DNA of 64,000 nucleotides from Streptomyces sp. NBC_01549 (GCF_026339955.1 NZ_JAPEPW010000002.1:2232001-2296000), one strand, 5' to 3'; counted from the first letter of the stretch, positions 38,595-47,589 are shown. The notes: generated by a model not told the origin, from the sequence alone. Program-made: numbers and translations.

Positions 38595-38691
38595 CACGTC
38601 GTGTCGTCGCCGACGGCCGAGTCAGCTCCTGGCGCCGCGACAACACCGACCCGTCGTCACCGCACTGATCGGCATCGTCCGCGAGCGGGAC

Positions 38692-38940
38692 GCCGCCGTC
38701 CTGCTCACGGACCTGCGCGGTCTTCGGCTCGATCCAGTTACGCAGGCCGGGCATGCACGGCTAGCCGTTCCGCTTGGGCAGGGCCGCCCAAAAGCGTTTG
38801 CCGAGGTCGGTATCGGGGTCCATGGCCTTGTAGAAGTCGTGCCTCATCTGGAGGTCGGCCTCCAGGAGCACTCGGCCGGCGTCGGTCTTGCCGAACTTGG
38901 CGTCCATGATGCGGTCCGGCTCGTCCGGGTTGAGGTTGCG
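38692..38940 (-). pseudogene. Remnant of a conserved actinobacterial protein, in-frame TAG
   Basis: Leftward frame from 38940: RNLNPDEPDRIMDAKFGKTD, AGRVLLEADLQMRHDFYKAM, DLGKRFWAALPKRNG, then TAG at 38761-38763, then in the same frame CMPGLRNWIEPKTAQV. I recall a longer uncharacterised Streptomyces protein with the order RNLNPDEPD...AGRVLLEAD...LGRxFW...CMxxRxWIVP, so both sides of the TAG look like one gene. Its beginning is cut off at 38940, exactly where the truncated TnpB sequence starts on the other strand. Confidence 0.5.
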
Positions 38941-39853
38941 CCCGCAGGGCGCGCAGCCCTACGACGACCGGATGCTGTCCTGGCAGATCCCGGACCGGAC
39001 GGTGTCCATCTGGACCACCAGCGGCCGGGTCAAGAACGTGGCCTTCACCGCCTCACCGGAACAGCTGGCCACGCTGGCCCTGTACCGCAGGGGTGAGTCC
39101 GACCTGCTGCAGCGGGACGGCATGTGGTTCCTCAACGCCACGTGCGAGGTCCCCGAAGCGCCGCTGAACCCGGACCCTGTGGACTTCCTCGGGATCGACC
39201 TGGGCATCGTGAACATCGCCACCACCTCGCACGGCGAGATCATGGCCGGACGCGAGCTGAACCGCATCCGGGCCCGGGAGCGCGGCCTGCGCGCCAAGCT
39301 GCAGAAGAAGAACACCCCGTCCGCCAAACGCCGCGCCAAGAAACGGCGGCGCAAGGAAGCACGGCGGGCGAGAGACATCAACCACAAGATCGCCAAGCAT
39401 GTGGTGGCCGAGGCAGAACGCACCGGTCGCGGAATCGCCCTGGAAAACCTGACAGGGATCCGCGAACGGGTACGGCTTCGCAAGCCCCAACGGGCCACCC
39501 ACTCCAGCTGGTCGTTCGCCCAGCTGGGAGCGTTCATCGCATACAAGGCCCGCAAGGCCGGGGTACCGGTGGTGCACGTCGATCCGGCGTACACCTCCCG
39601 CACCTGCGCCGAGTGCGGCCACGTAGACAAAGCGAACCGGGTCTCCCAGGCCTGGTTCGCCTGCCGGAACTGCGGATTCGTTGATCACGCGGACCGGAAC
39701 GGCTCCCGCAACATCCGCGCCCGTGCGCGGGAGTTGTGGCGACGCGGGGCCCCGTCAACGGCCCCCGCCCCACCCCGAACACCTCGGAGCGGGGCTGGAC
39801 GCAAACGACACATCACCGCCAGTGATGCCCGTTGTGCAAGCCCGTCGCTTTAG
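38941..39853 (+). mobile_element. IS200/IS605-type TnpB, 5'-truncated
   Basis: About 300 residues of a TnpB/OrfB RNA-guided nuclease; the first 100 or so, with the DNA-recognition part, are missing and no start codon or ribosome site exists. The RuvC residues remain: Asp in FLGIDLGIVNIATTSHGEI, Glu in RGIALENLTGIRERV, Asp in GFVDHADRNGSRNI, with the zinc ribbon CAECG...CRNCG between. No tnpA (Y1 transposase) is present. The left boundary joins the remnant at 38692-38940. It should be inactive for lack of its N-terminal half. Confidence 0.8.
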
Positions 39854-39868
39854 CGCCGGGTAGTTGAC
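39780..39868 (+). ncRNA. Putative omega-RNA scaffold and right end of the TnpB element
   Basis: The tnpB 3' end and the following bases have the usual IS605-type close: TGTGCAAGCCCGTCG, a hairpin at 39841-39860 (CCCG/CGGG around CGCT-TT-AGCG), then TAGTTGAC ending at 39868. In active elements this region is the 3' scaffold of the guide RNA, and the flanking DNA after TTGAC would be the guide. The RNA itself is inferred from position and resemblance; start is approximate. Confidence 0.5.
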
Positions 39869-40002
39869 GCACGGTTCGCTGCCGAGCTGATAGAGGGTCC
39901 CACCGTTGGGTTGTATGCCTGCGCACTGGTCATGGGGATCGCCAGTATCGCGGATGCCGCGAGGAACGTACCCAGCGCCTTCACCGCTCTGCTTCGTTGC
40001 AC
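39850..40002 (-). pseudogene. Secreted protein gene truncated by the TnpB element
   Basis: GTG 40002 follows an AAGGAG site located inside the end of the GH42 gene, 2 bases after its stop, so it was the next gene of that operon. The 50-codon frame encodes a clear signal peptide: basic VQRSRAVK, hydrophobic GTFLAASAILAIPM, end TSAQA-YNP. After about 44 codons the gene runs into the TnpB element's right end (39868) and stops at TAA 39850 within it. The lost enzyme could have been a secreted galactan-degrading hydrolase given its neighbours, but too little remains to name it. Confidence 0.65.
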
Positions 40003-40004
40003 AG

Positions 40005-42152
40005 CTACTCCTTGGGGGAGACGAGTACGCGTACGTCCCACGGGCCGAGCTCCAGCGCCGTGCCCGCGGGCAGGGACGTGCCGTTCAGGGCGTCGGAGAG
40101 GTCGACCGGCGCGTCCACGCGGGCGGGCCCCCAGCTCCAGTTGTGGACGATGTGCACACGGCGTCCGTCGGGCGCCGTGCCGGTGGTCGTCGTGACGGAC
40201 GCCGGCAGGTCGCGCCAGCCGCTGCGGGCGGTCGGCGCCAGCCACTCGGCCAGCGTGCGGGCGAGGTCGCGACCTGGCACGGTGCCGACGTACGTGACGC
40301 GGCCCTCTCCGTGGCGGCGGGTGGTGACGGCGGGCCAGCGGCCGAAGTGCGGGTGCTCGTACGTGGCGAGGACCTCGGCGTCGGCGACGGTGAGGCCGTC
40401 GGCCCAGCACGTCGCCGTGGCGTTCTCCGGGAGAGTCAGCGCGCTCCCGGGCGCCGCGCGGACCGGGATGTCACGCGCCAGGTTGCTGAACTCGTCGTAG
40501 CTGACGCCCGCGGCGTCGACCAGGCGTGCCGGAGCCGGTTCGTGCCGGGCCCGTGCCTCGTGGTCGGCGTAGCCCGTGCGGGGGCCGAGAACCAGGTGGC
40601 CGCCGGCGTGGGCGTAGGCGGCGAGCCAGTCGAGCGTGGTGTCGTCGACGATGTACAGGGCGGGGACGACGAGGACGGGGTGGCGGCGCGCGGCCTCCTC
40701 GGGCGCCATGCCCTCCCGTTCGTCGCGCGGGTCGTGCAGCTGGCGGGCGTGGACGATGCGCACCTGGCGGCCGGCGTCGAAGGCGCCGCGGTAGAAGGGG
40801 TCGAGGATGCGGTGGTAGGCGGCCGGGTCCGGTTCGCCGTCGGGGGTCGCGAGCGGCGGGTGCCTCTGCATCAGCCACTTGCTGGGGGTGGAGTAGACGA
40901 TCGTGATGTCGGCGTCCGGCTCGAGACCGGCGACGAGCGGTCCCACGGCCTCGAACTCCTCGCCCAGCCGGGCGAGTTCGGCGTAGGTGCGCCCCGGTCG
41001 GCCGCTGTGCGGCAAGACTCCGCCCCAGTAGGTCTCCGCGCCGAAGCGCAGGGTCTGCCACTGCCAGTATTCGATCATGCGGGCCCCGCGGCCGACGAGA
41101 GCCCAGGCGGCCTGGCGCCACTGGCCTTCGTAGGCGGGGCGGTTGTCCCACGCGAAGCCGATGGACGACGCGTTCGTCTCGGTGACCAGGAACGGCTCCT
41201 GCCGGGAGGAGAACATCCAGTCGGCGGTCTGGTACATCGACCAGACGCCGGTGGTCTTCCACTTCTGCTCGTGCCCGTCCGGTGTGGGGTCGGGCAGGAG
41301 CAGGCCGTCCTGCATGTCGTAGTACGGGTTGCCGGTGGCGATGTCGAGGCGGTCGGTGAGCTCGTCGTCCTCGACGGCGGGGCGGGTGTAGGAGATACAG
41401 GTCGTGACGAACTGCTCGGGGCGGGCGTACTCGCGGACGATGTCGGCCTGCCAGCCGATGAACTCGGTGCACTGGCGGGCCTGGAACTCCCGCCAGGCGA
41501 CGTCGTACTGCGGCTGCGCGTTGCCGTCCGGGGTCCACAGGTCGGCCCACGTTGACAGCCGGTGGGACCAGTAGACCAGGCCCCACTCGCGGTTGAGGGT
41601 CTCGACGTCGCCGTACTTGACCCGCAGGTGGTCGACGAAGCGCTGGAAGACGCCGTGGTTGTGGAAGAGCTCCAGGCCCGGTTCGTTGTCCACCTGGAAG
41701 CCGATGACCGCCGGGTGGTCGGCGTACCGGGCGACGACCTTCCGGATGATCCGCTCGGCGTGGAAGCGGAAGGCGGGGTGGGTGAAGTCGGCCTCCTGCC
41801 GGGCGCCCCAGCCGATGCGCTCACCGGTGCGCCGCTCGCCGGTGATCTCCGGGTACTGGCGGGCCAGCCAGGGCGGTACGGCGTACGTGGGGGTGCCGAG
41901 GATGACGGAGATGCCACGTTCGTGGGCGCCGTCCAACACCGGTTGGAGCCAGCCGAGTTCGAAGTGACCGTTCTCGGGTTCCCAGGTCGACCAGACCGAC
42001 TCGCCGATCCGGATGACGGTGAAGCGGGCATCGGCCATCAGGTCGAGGTCGGTCTTGAGCTGTTCGCCGGGCCGTACGTCCGGGCCGTAGCCGGGCTGGT
42101 ACTCGTGGTAGTAGGCAGCGCCGAACAGAACGCGGGCGGGCAGATCCGCCAT
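40005..42152 (-). CDS. GH42 beta-galactosidase
   Basis: 715 residues from ATG 42152 (GGAGG site). A TIM barrel (VLFGAAYYHEYQPGYGPDVR; WSTWEPENGHFELGWLQPVL) carries the acid/base Glu in GFQVDNEPGLELFHNHG and the nucleophile Glu in FLVTETNASSIGFAWDNRP; a trimerisation (flavodoxin-like) domain and a C-terminal beta domain follow. No signal peptide, so it acts in the cytoplasm on imported beta-galactosides such as galactan oligosaccharides. It lies after the CUT1 importer genes and under the LacI regulator at 45659-46741. Confidence 0.93.
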   Translation of the reverse strand: MADLPARVLFGAAYYHEYQPGYGPDVRPGEQLKTDLDLMADARFTVIRIGESVWSTWEPENGHFELGWLQPVLDGAHERGISVILGTPTYAVPPWLARQYPEITGERRTGERIGWGARQEADFTHPAFRFHAERIIRKVVARYADHPAVIGFQVDNEPGLELFHNHGVFQRFVDHLRVKYGDVETLNREWGLVYWSHRLSTWADLWTPDGNAQPQYDVAWREFQARQCTEFIGWQADIVREYARPEQFVTTCISYTRPAVEDDELTDRLDIATGNPYYDMQDGLLLPDPTPDGHEQKWKTTGVWSMYQTADWMFSSRQEPFLVTETNASSIGFAWDNRPAYEGQWRQAAWALVGRGARMIEYWQWQTLRFGAETYWGGVLPHSGRPGRTYAELARLGEEFEAVGPLVAGLEPDADITIVYSTPSKWLMQRHPPLATPDGEPDPAAYHRILDPFYRGAFDAGRQVRIVHARQLHDPRDEREGMAPEEAARRHPVLVVPALYIVDDTTLDWLAAYAHAGGHLVLGPRTGYADHEARARHEPAPARLVDAAGVSYDEFSNLARDIPVRAAPGSALTLPENATATCWADGLTVADAEVLATYEHPHFGRWPAVTTRRHGEGRVTYVGTVPGRDLARTLAEWLAPTARSGWRDLPASVTTTTGTAPDGRRVHIVHNWSWGPARVDAPVDLSDALNGTSLPAGTALELGPWDVRVLVSPKE

Positions 42153-42187
42153 GGACAAACCTCCGGAGTGCAGGGGGTATTGGGGGG

Positions 42188-43123
42188 TTACTGCTTGACG
42201 CCGCCGGTGGCCAGGCCGCTCTGCCAGTACCGCTGGAGCATCAGGAAGGCCAGGACGAGCGGGACGATCGAGATCAGGGAGCCGGTCACGACGAGGGCGA
42301 GCATGTCGCTGCTGGATCCGGCGCCGCCGTTCTGGGCCTGGGCGGCCCAGGAGGAGAGCCCGACCGTAATGGGGTACAGGTTCGGGTCGTTGAGCATGAT
42401 CAGCGGCAGGAAGTAGTTGTTCCAGGTGGCGACGAGCGTGAAGAGGACGACGGTCACCAGGCCGGGGGCCAGCAGCCGCAGCGCGATCGTGCAGAAGATC
42501 CGGAGCTCTCCGGCTCCGTCCATGCGGGCGGCCTCGATGAGGCTGTCCGGGACGGCGTCCTCGGCATAGATGCGCATGAGGTAGAGGCCGAAGGGGCTGA
42601 TGAGGGAGGGCAGGATCACCGCCCAAGGGGTGTTGACCAGGCCCGCCTTGGCGAAGAGCAGGTAGGTGGGGATCGCCAGGGCGGTGGTCGGGATCATGAT
42701 CGCGCCGAGGACGAGGTTGAAGGCAGCGCCGTGTCCGCGGAAGCGGTACTTGGCGAACCCGTACCCGGCCGCCGCCGCGAGCAGCGCGGCGCCGAGCGCG
42801 CTCACCCCGGCGTACAGGACCGTGTTGAGCAGCCAGCGCCCGAACACTCCGTCGTCCTGGGTGAAGGTGGCCTTGATGTTCGACAGCAGCTGCGGCGCGT
42901 GCGAGAACCACAGGCCGAAGCTGTTGAACAGGTCCTGGGTGCTCTTGGTCGAGGCGACCAGCAGCCAGAACAGCGGCAGCAGGAAGTACGCCAGGACGGC
43001 CAGCATGGCGATCGTGAGCGGGGTGCTGCGGCGGTGGGCCGGCGACCGGCGCCGCGAGCGGGCCTCGGCGGGAAGCCGGTTCACCGTCGGCGTGGTGGTG
43101 GCTGTGGGTGTCACGGTGGTCAT
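42188..43123 (-). CDS. CUT1 ABC importer permease (MalG type)
   Basis: 311 residues with six membrane helices (PLTIAMLAVLAYFLLPLFWL, LLNTVLYAGVSALGAALLAA, IVPLVLAFLMLQRYW among them) and the EAA loop SLIEAARMDGAGELRIFCTI that docks the ATPase. It ends with a MalG-style GGVKQ. Start ATG 43123 follows AGGAGG and overlaps the previous permease. No ATPase is encoded in the cluster; Streptomyces CUT1 systems share the MsiK ATPase encoded elsewhere. Imports oligosaccharides, here most likely beta-galactosides. Confidence 0.9.
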   Translation of the reverse strand: MTTVTPTATTTPTVNRLPAEARSRRRSPAHRRSTPLTIAMLAVLAYFLLPLFWLLVASTKSTQDLFNSFGLWFSHAPQLLSNIKATFTQDDGVFGRWLLNTVLYAGVSALGAALLAAAAGYGFAKYRFRGHGAAFNLVLGAIMIPTTALAIPTYLLFAKAGLVNTPWAVILPSLISPFGLYLMRIYAEDAVPDSLIEAARMDGAGELRIFCTIALRLLAPGLVTVVLFTLVATWNNYFLPLIMLNDPNLYPITVGLSSWAAQAQNGGAGSSSDMLALVVTGSLISIVPLVLAFLMLQRYWQSGLATGGVKQ

Positions 43124-44046
43124 GAGGTCCTCCTGCGGTTCGCCGTGAGCAGGAAGGCGTACGACACGATCACGATGACCAGCCCGAGGATGAAGGACAC
43201 CGTCGCCGCGTAGTTGGTCTGCTGGCTGATGAACGCGACGGAGTAGGCGTAGAGGTTGGCGGTGTAGGAGCTGTCGATGACGGCCGGGGCAACCTTCATC
43301 AACAGGCTCGGTTCGTTGAACAGCTGGAAGCTGCCGATCACCGAGAACAGCAGGGTGAGGGTCAACGCCGGGCGCAGCGCGGGGAGTTTGATGGACCAGG
43401 CGATCCGCCAGGCTCCGGCACCGTCCATGGCGGCCGCCTCGTACAGCTCGGCGGGGATGGTACGCAGGGCGGCGTACAGAATGATCATGTTGTAGCCGAC
43501 GAACTCCCAGGTCACGATGTTCGCGAGGCTGCCGAGCATCCAGCCGTCGCTGAGGAAGTGCGGGGCCGGCAGGTGGAGATCGCGGCTGATCTGGGCGAAG
43601 GGGCCGAAGTCGGGGCCGTAGAGGTAGCCCCACATGAGGGTGGCGATCACGCTCGGGACGGCGTAGGGCACGAAGATGCCGAGCCGGATCACCCGGGCGA
43701 GCCGCAGCAGGCCGCTGTCCAGCGCGAGCGCGAAGAACAGGGCCAGCAGCAGCATGACGGGGACCTGGATGACGAAGAACAGTGCTACGCGGCCTATGCC
43801 CTTGAGGAGTTGAGGGTCCTTGAGGGCTGTCACGTAGTTGTCCAGGCCGACGAACGTCGAGCCGCCGATCAGCCGTTCCTGGAAGAGGCTCAGGTAGGCG
43901 GCGTAGCCGAGCGGGGCGAGGAAGAGCAGGAGGAACAGCGCCATGAACGGGGCGATGAAGAGTGCTCCGGCCGTGCCGTGGCGGCTACGGGGGCGCGACT
44001 TCGTGCGGGCAACCGCTGTCGGGGTGGTCGCTGCGGGGGTGGCCAT
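43120..44046 (-). CDS. CUT1 ABC importer permease (MalF type)
   Basis: 308 residues, six membrane helices (GALFIAPFMALFLLLFLAPL; LFFVIQVPVMLLLALFFALA; FILGLVIVIVSYAFLLTAN) and the EAA loop ELYEAAAMDGAGAWRIAWSI. The first periplasmic stretch has the usual GLDNYVTALKDP. It pairs with the MalG-type permease, which it overlaps by 4 bases, and lies 2 bases after the binding-protein gene. Same importer as above. Confidence 0.9.
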   Translation of the reverse strand: MATPAATTPTAVARTKSRPRSRHGTAGALFIAPFMALFLLLFLAPLGYAAYLSLFQERLIGGSTFVGLDNYVTALKDPQLLKGIGRVALFFVIQVPVMLLLALFFALALDSGLLRLARVIRLGIFVPYAVPSVIATLMWGYLYGPDFGPFAQISRDLHLPAPHFLSDGWMLGSLANIVTWEFVGYNMIILYAALRTIPAELYEAAAMDGAGAWRIAWSIKLPALRPALTLTLLFSVIGSFQLFNEPSLLMKVAPAVIDSSYTANLYAYSVAFISQQTNYAATVSFILGLVIVIVSYAFLLTANRRRTS

Positions 44047-44048
44047 CG

Positions 44049-45446
44049 TCAGCCTCCCTTGACCGTGAAGCCCTGGTTCTTGGCGAAGGTCGTGATGCGC
44101 GACTGCCACGTACCGAGCGCGCTGACGGTGTCGGACTTGTCGGCGAGGGACTTGCCCACGGTCTCGGTCCAGTCCGTGGCCACCCGGTCGAGGAACGGCG
44201 GCCACTGGAAGGCGGGGTCGACCTGGGCGCTGATGTCCGCGAAGACCTGGTTGACCTTCTGACCGCCGTAGAAGGCGGGCGCGTCCCCGAGGAAACTCGC
44301 CTCGGCGAGCAGGGCCTTGGTCGCCGGGAAGAAGAACTGCTCGGTGGCGAACATCTTGGCGCTGACGGGGTCGCTGTTGAGGAACTGCGCGAACACCGCT
44401 GCCGCGATCGGGTTCTTGGTGGAGCGGATGACCGCGGTGGTCGAGCCGCCCCAGTTGCCCGAGCTGGGCTTCGCGGCGTCCCACTGCGGGAGCGGGGCCG
44501 CGCGCCACTTGCCCGAGGTGGCCTTGGCCGAGCCGGAGAGGAAGGCCGGGCCCCAGGCGCCGGTGAGCCAGGTGGCGTACTTGCCCTTGTTGAGGGCGGC
44601 GTACCAGGAGTCGGTGAAGTCCGGCTCGACGCCGATCACGCCCTCCTTCGCGAGCGCGCCCCAGTACTGGCCGAGCTTCTTGGAAACCGCGTCGTCGACG
44701 CTGACGGTGATGTCGCTCTTGCCGGAGGTCACATACGGCTTGGCGCCCGCCTGCCAGAGGAGGCCGTGCCAGGCGGCGACCTGGTTGGCCGCGAGGTTGG
44801 TGAGGTAGACGTCCGGGGCGGCCTTGTGGAGCCCCCGCGCCGCGGCGGCGAACTCGTCCCAGGTGCCGGGGACTTCGATGCCGTGCTTGTCGAAGATGTC
44901 CTCGCGGTACAGCATGCCCATCGGGCCGGTGTCCTGGGGGATCGCCCAGACCTCGCCGCCGCTGCCGCTGACCTGACCCCAAGTCCAGTCCACGAACATG
45001 GACTTGAGTGCGGAGGCGCCGTAGGGCCGAAGGTCCAGCAGGCTGTCGCTGATGGTGAACGTCGGGATGGCCTGGAACTCGATCTGCACCATGTCCGGGG
45101 CGCCGCTGCCCGCCTTGAGCGCGGTGCGCAGCTTGGTGTACTGGGGTGTGCCCTGACCGGCGTTGACGACCTTGACCTTGACGGCCGGGTACTTCTGCTC
45201 GAAGAGCGCGACCTCCTTGTCGATGTTCGGGACCCAGGTCCAGAACGTCAGCTGGGTCGGGGTCTTCATGGCCTTGTCGATGTCGGCCTGGCTGACCGGC
45301 TTGGCGGAGGAACCGCTGGTGCCACCGCCGTCGCCGCCGCAGGCGGACAGCGTGGCGGCCAGCGACAGCGCGCCCGTGGCGGCGAGGAAGCCCCGACGGC
45401 TCAGGGGTGACGGGGAGAAGGTGCGACTGGAGAAGGGTCCGGACAT
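44049..45446 (-). CDS. CUT1 sugar-binding lipoprotein
   Basis: 465 residues from ATG 45446 (GGGAG site; the frame is open further up). The N-terminus has a twin-arginine-like SRRGFLAATGALSLAATL followed by the lipobox LSAC, so it is a lipid-anchored extracellular protein. The body has the type 1 extracellular solute-binding pattern: LTFWTWVPNIDKEVALFEQK, VWAIPQDTGPMGMLYREDIF, WGPAFLSGSAKATSGKWRAA. It feeds oligosaccharide to the two permeases downstream in the operon. Confidence 0.9.
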   Translation of the reverse strand: MSGPFSSRTFSPSPLSRRGFLAATGALSLAATLSACGGDGGGTSGSSAKPVSQADIDKAMKTPTQLTFWTWVPNIDKEVALFEQKYPAVKVKVVNAGQGTPQYTKLRTALKAGSGAPDMVQIEFQAIPTFTISDSLLDLRPYGASALKSMFVDWTWGQVSGSGGEVWAIPQDTGPMGMLYREDIFDKHGIEVPGTWDEFAAAARGLHKAAPDVYLTNLAANQVAAWHGLLWQAGAKPYVTSGKSDITVSVDDAVSKKLGQYWGALAKEGVIGVEPDFTDSWYAALNKGKYATWLTGAWGPAFLSGSAKATSGKWRAAPLPQWDAAKPSSGNWGGSTTAVIRSTKNPIAAAVFAQFLNSDPVSAKMFATEQFFFPATKALLAEASFLGDAPAFYGGQKVNQVFADISAQVDPAFQWPPFLDRVATDWTETVGKSLADKSDTVSALGTWQSRITTFAKNQGFTVKGG

Positions 45447-45612
45447 GGTGAACTCCCGCAGAAGGGTGTAGAGGACCGGCACACCGGGCGACGGCGTGCT
45501 GAGGCTGCGTTCGGGTGGTGTCAGGCGCTGTGTGGCGTGACGGGCGGGGCCGGGAGGGCGGGCCTGTCAGAGGTCGCGCCGGGGATGGCGCGAGGGGAAC
45601 GGCGACCGATGC

Positions 45613-45629
45613 GGGGCCTGATCGAGGCC
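45613..45629. terminator. Short hairpin downstream of lacI (low confidence)
   Basis: GGGCCT (45613-45618) and AGGCCC (45624-45629) with a 5-base loop. It lies 30 bases past the lacI stop and before the binding-protein gene start, in a 212-base gap that should also hold that operon's promoter, not otherwise identified. Confidence 0.35.
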
Positions 45630-45658
45630 CGGGGAGCGGCTGCGATTACTGCTGTGAC

Positions 45659-46741
45659 TCAGGTGCGCGAAGAGCCTGGGGAGCGGGTGCGGCCCGGGGT
45701 CTTGCGGGGCGGCGGCGCGGACGAGGAGCGGACGACGAGTTCGACCGGTGGGTCGGTCATCGGCATCGGGTGCGCCTGCGGGTTCTCGATGGCGTGCACC
45801 AGGAGTTTCAGGCCGTCCTGTGCCATGGCGTCGAACGGCTGACGCACCGTGGTCAGCGGTGGGGTCACATAGGCGGCGACCGGGATGTCGTCGAAGCCGA
45901 CCACGCTGACGTCCTCCGGCACGCGCCGTCCGGCTTCCGTCAGCGCGCGGATCAGACCGATGGCCATGTCGTCGTTGGCGGCGAACACCGCGGTCACGTC
46001 GGGATCGGCGACCAGTTCGCGGCCGGCCGCGTAGCCGGAGGCCGCCGACCAGTCGCCCTCGACGACCGGCGGCTCGGCCCGGCCGTGCGCGGCGAGCGCC
46101 GTGCGCCATCCGTCGAGACGGTCCCGGGCCGAGTACCACCGCTGTGGACCCGCCAGATGGTGGACGGTGGTGTGGCCCAGTTCCAGCAAGTGCTCGGTGG
46201 CCGCTCGCGCCATCTGGCCGGAGACGATCCCGGCCGTCACCACGTGAGGGGCGGCGAAGGGCGGGGGTGCGCCGAGGACGAGGACCGGCACGTCGACCCG
46301 GGCGGAGCGATCCGTGCCGTCCTCCTCGTCGATCGGCTCGGAGATGACGATGCCGTCCACGCCCTGGTCCAGGAGCGAGTTCACCGCGCCGGCGATTCCC
46401 GCCGTCTCGCCCTCCATGGTGTTGACCACACGGAGCGCGTAGCCGGTGTCTCTTACGGCACGCTCGACGCCCATGAGCAGCGAGGCCGGACCGTACAGGG
46501 CCGTGCCGAGCGTCACCACACCGATGGACCGGGTGCGTCCCGAGGCGAGGGCGCGGGCCGCGTTGTTCGAGCGGTAGCCGAGCTCCTCGGCCGCCGCCAG
46601 GACACGACGGCGTACGTCGTCGGAGACGTACGGCTCGTCGTTCATCACCCGGGACACCGTCTTCTGTGACACGCCCGCCAGGCGTGCCACATCCACACTG
46701 CGCGGCGCGGCCCCCGCGCCGCGTCCTGCCACTGGTGTCAT
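45659..46741 (-). CDS. LacI-family regulator of the GH42 cluster
   Basis: 360 residues. Helix-turn-helix VDVARLAGVSQKTVSRVMND with hinge helix SNNAARALASGRT; then a type 1 periplasmic-binding fold (SIGVVTLGTALYGPASLLMG; VVGFDDIPVAAYVTPPLTTV). The last 20 residues are an unusual Pro/Arg/Ser tail. It probably represses the importer/GH42 operon until a galactoside binds. A perfect palindrome (ATGACTGCGCAGTCAT) lies 62 bases upstream, consistent with autoregulation. Confidence 0.9.
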   Translation of the reverse strand: MTPVAGRGAGAAPRSVDVARLAGVSQKTVSRVMNDEPYVSDDVRRRVLAAAEELGYRSNNAARALASGRTRSIGVVTLGTALYGPASLLMGVERAVRDTGYALRVVNTMEGETAGIAGAVNSLLDQGVDGIVISEPIDEEDGTDRSARVDVPVLVLGAPPPFAAPHVVTAGIVSGQMARAATEHLLELGHTTVHHLAGPQRWYSARDRLDGWRTALAAHGRAEPPVVEGDWSAASGYAAGRELVADPDVTAVFAANDDMAIGLIRALTEAGRRVPEDVSVVGFDDIPVAAYVTPPLTTVRQPFDAMAQDGLKLLVHAIENPQAHPMPMTDPPVELVVRSSSAPPPRKTPGRTRSPGSSRT

Positions 46742-46788
46742 CGAGTCTCCCGATCTCCGGCAGCCGCATCCTAGCCCCAGTCCGCTCT

Positions 46789-46818
46789 ATGACTGCGCTG
46801 TCATGACTGCGCAGTCAT
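46789..46818. promoter_or_regulatory. Overlapping palindromes, likely LacI operators
   Basis: ATGACTGCGCAGTCAT (46803-46818) is a perfect 16-base palindrome with the CG centre typical of LacI operators. It overlaps by two bases a near copy, ATGACTGCGCTGTCAT (46789-46804). They lie upstream of the LacI start at 46741. Confidence 0.65.
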
Positions 46819-46899
46819 ATCTACGCAACGGAACGGGGCGCGTCAAGACTTCGCGCAACATCTCCGTCGCACAGGCCGAGGCTGTGCCTGCCCTTCGGG

Positions 46900-47589
46900 T
46901 CAGGCCCTGTAGTCGGGGGCGATGCGCTCGACCAGGCGGAGCAGTGCCGACCAGGCGAGATCGTATGCCTTGTCGTCCTGGAGGTCCGAGCTGTCGTCCT
47001 CGCCCGCGAGTTGGCGTGCGGTGAGTTCGCAGATGTCGGGACCGGGAGTGACGAGCCCGGTGCCCGCGGCCATGGCCGCGGTCTGGATCTCGCACGCCTT
47101 GTCCAGGTAGTACATGCGCAGGAACGCCTGGACGGGGGTCTCGCCCACGGTGAGCAGGCCGTGGTTGCGCAGGATCATCGCGGGGTGAGAGCCGAGGTCG
47201 GCGACGAGGCGCTGCTGTTCGTCGAGGTTGAGGGCGACGCCTTCGTAGTCGTGGTAGCCGAGCCTGCCGTAGAACTCCATGGAGATCTGGTTGAGCGGAA
47301 GCAGGCCGTGCTCCTGGGCGGCGACGGCGCAGCCCGCCTTGGTGTGGGTGTGCAGGATGCACCGGGCGTCGGACCGGGCGGCGTGGATGGCGCCGTGGAT
47401 GACGAAGCCGGCGGGGTTGACCGGGTGGGGACTCTCCTCGACGGGGCGGCCGGCCAGGTCGATCTTGACGAGGTTCGATGCGGTGATCTCCTCGAAGAGC
47501 AGGCCATAGGGGTTGATCAGGAAGTGGTGCTCCGGACCGGGAAGCCGGACGGAGATGTGCGTGAAGATCAGGGCGTGCGTCTTCCTCAC
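46900..47589 (-). pseudogene. Class II aldolase/adducin-family protein, N-terminus lost
   Basis: About 229 residues from GTG 47589. The class II aldolase core is complete: IFTHISVRLPGPEHHFLINP, CILHTHTKAGCAVAAQEHGL (zinc His pair in HTH), AMILRNHGLLTVGETPVQAF (zinc His in RNHG). Members usually have about 25-30 more residues before this (helices ending RMDDSIFTH); here the sequence breaks just before ALIFTH and runs into the PucR-like gene on the opposite strand. Zinc ligands are intact, so activity is possible if GTG 47589 is used, but a normal promoter and ribosome site are missing. Confidence 0.7.

Noticed and set aside
38442..38691. A barstar-like immunity gene after the ribonuclease
   Set aside because: Frames here are shadows around a terminator; none has barstar-like acidic helices or a start signal.
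45447..45658. Copy of the ATGACTGCGCAGTCAT operator before the GH42 importer
   Set aside because: The best match (ATTACTGCTGTGACT near 45650) shares only about half the bases and lies at the lacI stop; it is no better than chance.
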